Positions 14,944 through 15,650 of a stretch of DNA of 15,650 bases are shown here, piece by piece (within the stretch, counting starts at the first letter, position 1; every line of letters starts with the position of its first letter). The notes beneath the pieces are model-generated. The model was given only the letters and a program-made list of their open reading frames with translations, was not told the origin of the DNA and ran no database searches. Position numbers and translations under genes: made by a program. The DNA lies in contig JACZIY010000109.1 of assembly GCA_014860845.1 (NCBI GenBank), positions 1-15,650 of the forward strand, written 5' to 3'. The stretch comes from Anaerolineaceae bacterium (GTDB lineage: Bacteria > Chloroflexota > Anaerolineae > Anaerolineales > Anaerolineaceae).

Positions 14944-15034
14944 CTTCAATCCATTAATATGTTTTTAGAATTTCCGTTGCAAAAAAGACGCCAGATTGAC
15001 GTGAAAAGTTCCTTTTTAAGAGAATTATCCATTC

Positions 15035-15062
15035 ATTATACTGGATTCGGATTTCCCCTCAA
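15035..15062 (-). promoter_or_regulatory. Promoter of the VanW-family gene
   Basis: Minus strand TTGAGG (15057-15062), 16-bp spacer, perfect TATAAT (15035-15040), giving a leader of about 85 nt. It faces away from the rRNA promoters about 60 bp to the right. Confidence 0.55.
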
Positions 15063-15124
15063 TGGAAAGATATAAAGAATGAATGAGAACATAAAATTGA
15101 GTCAATAATTGGTCTTTGAATCCC

Positions 15125-15152
15125 TTGACTCTAGTGGCAGTTGCGGTATAAT
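15125..15152 (+). promoter_or_regulatory. rRNA operon promoter P1
   Basis: TTGACT (15125-15130), 16-bp spacer, perfect TATAAT (15147-15152). Start near 15159, about 310 nt before the 16S 5' end. The first transcribed bases can form a short GCTGC/GCAGC hairpin (15160-15179). Confidence 0.75.
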
Positions 15153-15310
15153 TCTGCTCGCTGCAAGAAACAAAGCAGCCCGGTCTAATCAGAGATGAAA
15201 GATCGTTCAAAATTGAATACTTGAAGAAGGCTATTATAAAGTCATCGCAGGAAACCATTAAAGCACCGGTGTCCGCCAAAAAATGGAGTACATCGGTTGT
15301 TTTTTGCCAC

Positions 15311-15339
15311 TTGACAGAATAACAACTGCTGAGTAGAAT
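15311..15339 (+). promoter_or_regulatory. rRNA operon promoter P2
   Basis: Perfect TTGACA (15311-15316), ideal 17-bp spacer, TAGAAT (15334-15339). Start near 15346, ~125 nt before 16S. Two strong tandem promoters ahead of 16S is the usual rrn arrangement. Confidence 0.75.
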
Positions 15340-15360
15340 CGGCAAGCCTTAAAAAAGTAC

Positions 15361-15373
15361 AGCACCTTAACAA
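15361..15373 (+). promoter_or_regulatory. boxA-like antitermination element of the rRNA leader
   Basis: AGCACCTTAACAA resembles the boxA core of rrn leaders (TGCTCTTTAACAA in E. coli), and lies shortly downstream of P2 and ~100 nt before 16S, where NusB/NusE-dependent antitermination would act. A small hairpin with GTAA loop (15442-15457) follows. The leader holds no credible gene. Confidence 0.5.
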
Positions 15374-15469
15374 CTGAAGAGTGATAGGAAAGACGAAGAA
15401 CCTGTTAATTTTTTAATCCGCGAAGAAAAAATAAACCGAAGCATCTCGTAAGAGATGATAAAAGATATT

Positions 15470-15650
<181 letters not shown>

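Noticed and set aside
15025..15345. 106-codon open frame on the minus strand in the rRNA leader
   Set aside because: It covers both rRNA promoters and the leader and shows no domain or good start site.

Overview
The window looks like chromosomal DNA from a member of the Chloroflexota, most likely class Anaerolineae. This rests on the gene content (a primosome-type operon with a DnaD-like protein, a VanW-family wall protein, a biotin-dependent sodium pump set) and on the 16S rRNA 5' end at the right edge. The placement is from memory of such sequences, not from a search. Almost everything is encoded on the minus strand. The exceptions are a partial gene and a transporter at the left edge, a response regulator in the middle, and the rRNA operon at the right edge.

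Left part (1-3520). The C-terminal half of a DUF92 membrane protein overlaps an MFS transporter by 4 bases (ATGA). The transporter converges on, and overlaps by 61 bp, a small protein carrying a phage-tail (gp5/baseplate V) OB-fold, which has its own promoter. Next on the minus strand is an L-2-hydroxyglutarate dehydrogenase/oxidase (LhgO-type).

Replication operon (3521-7600). Transcribed leftward from a promoter near 7565-7593 come the replicative helicase DnaB, then a DnaD-domain protein one base after it, then an overlapping protein with a zinc finger and two tandem DnaC/DnaI-like AAA+ modules. A small unknown membrane protein follows 20 bp later, and lhgO may be read with it. Helicase, DnaD-like factor and a doubled loader in one operon is the most interesting protein-level feature here.

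Regulatory centre (7657-9340). A bifunctional nuclease-family protein (DUF151) is divergent from an orphan OmpR-type regulator whose receiver domain lacks several canonical phosphorylation residues. The 341 bp between them hold promoters in both directions, a perfect 16-bp inverted repeat, repeated TTAAG words and a second 11-bp inverted repeat. A bidirectional terminator closes the regulator against the next operon.

Sodium pump operon (9367-12963). Four tightly spaced genes, carboxyltransferase, OadG-type small subunit, biotin carrier and sodium-translocating beta subunit, form a complete biotin-dependent decarboxylase pump, most like methylmalonyl-CoA decarboxylase. It would decarboxylate an acyl-CoA and export Na+. 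Its promoter region is packed with dyad symmetries.

Right part (13034-15650). A membrane-anchored VanW/G5-type protein, followed by a 15-bp perfect hairpin, is divergent from a ribosomal RNA operon. The rRNA operon has two tandem consensus promoters, a boxA-like element and the first ~180 nt of 16S rRNA, cut by the window end.
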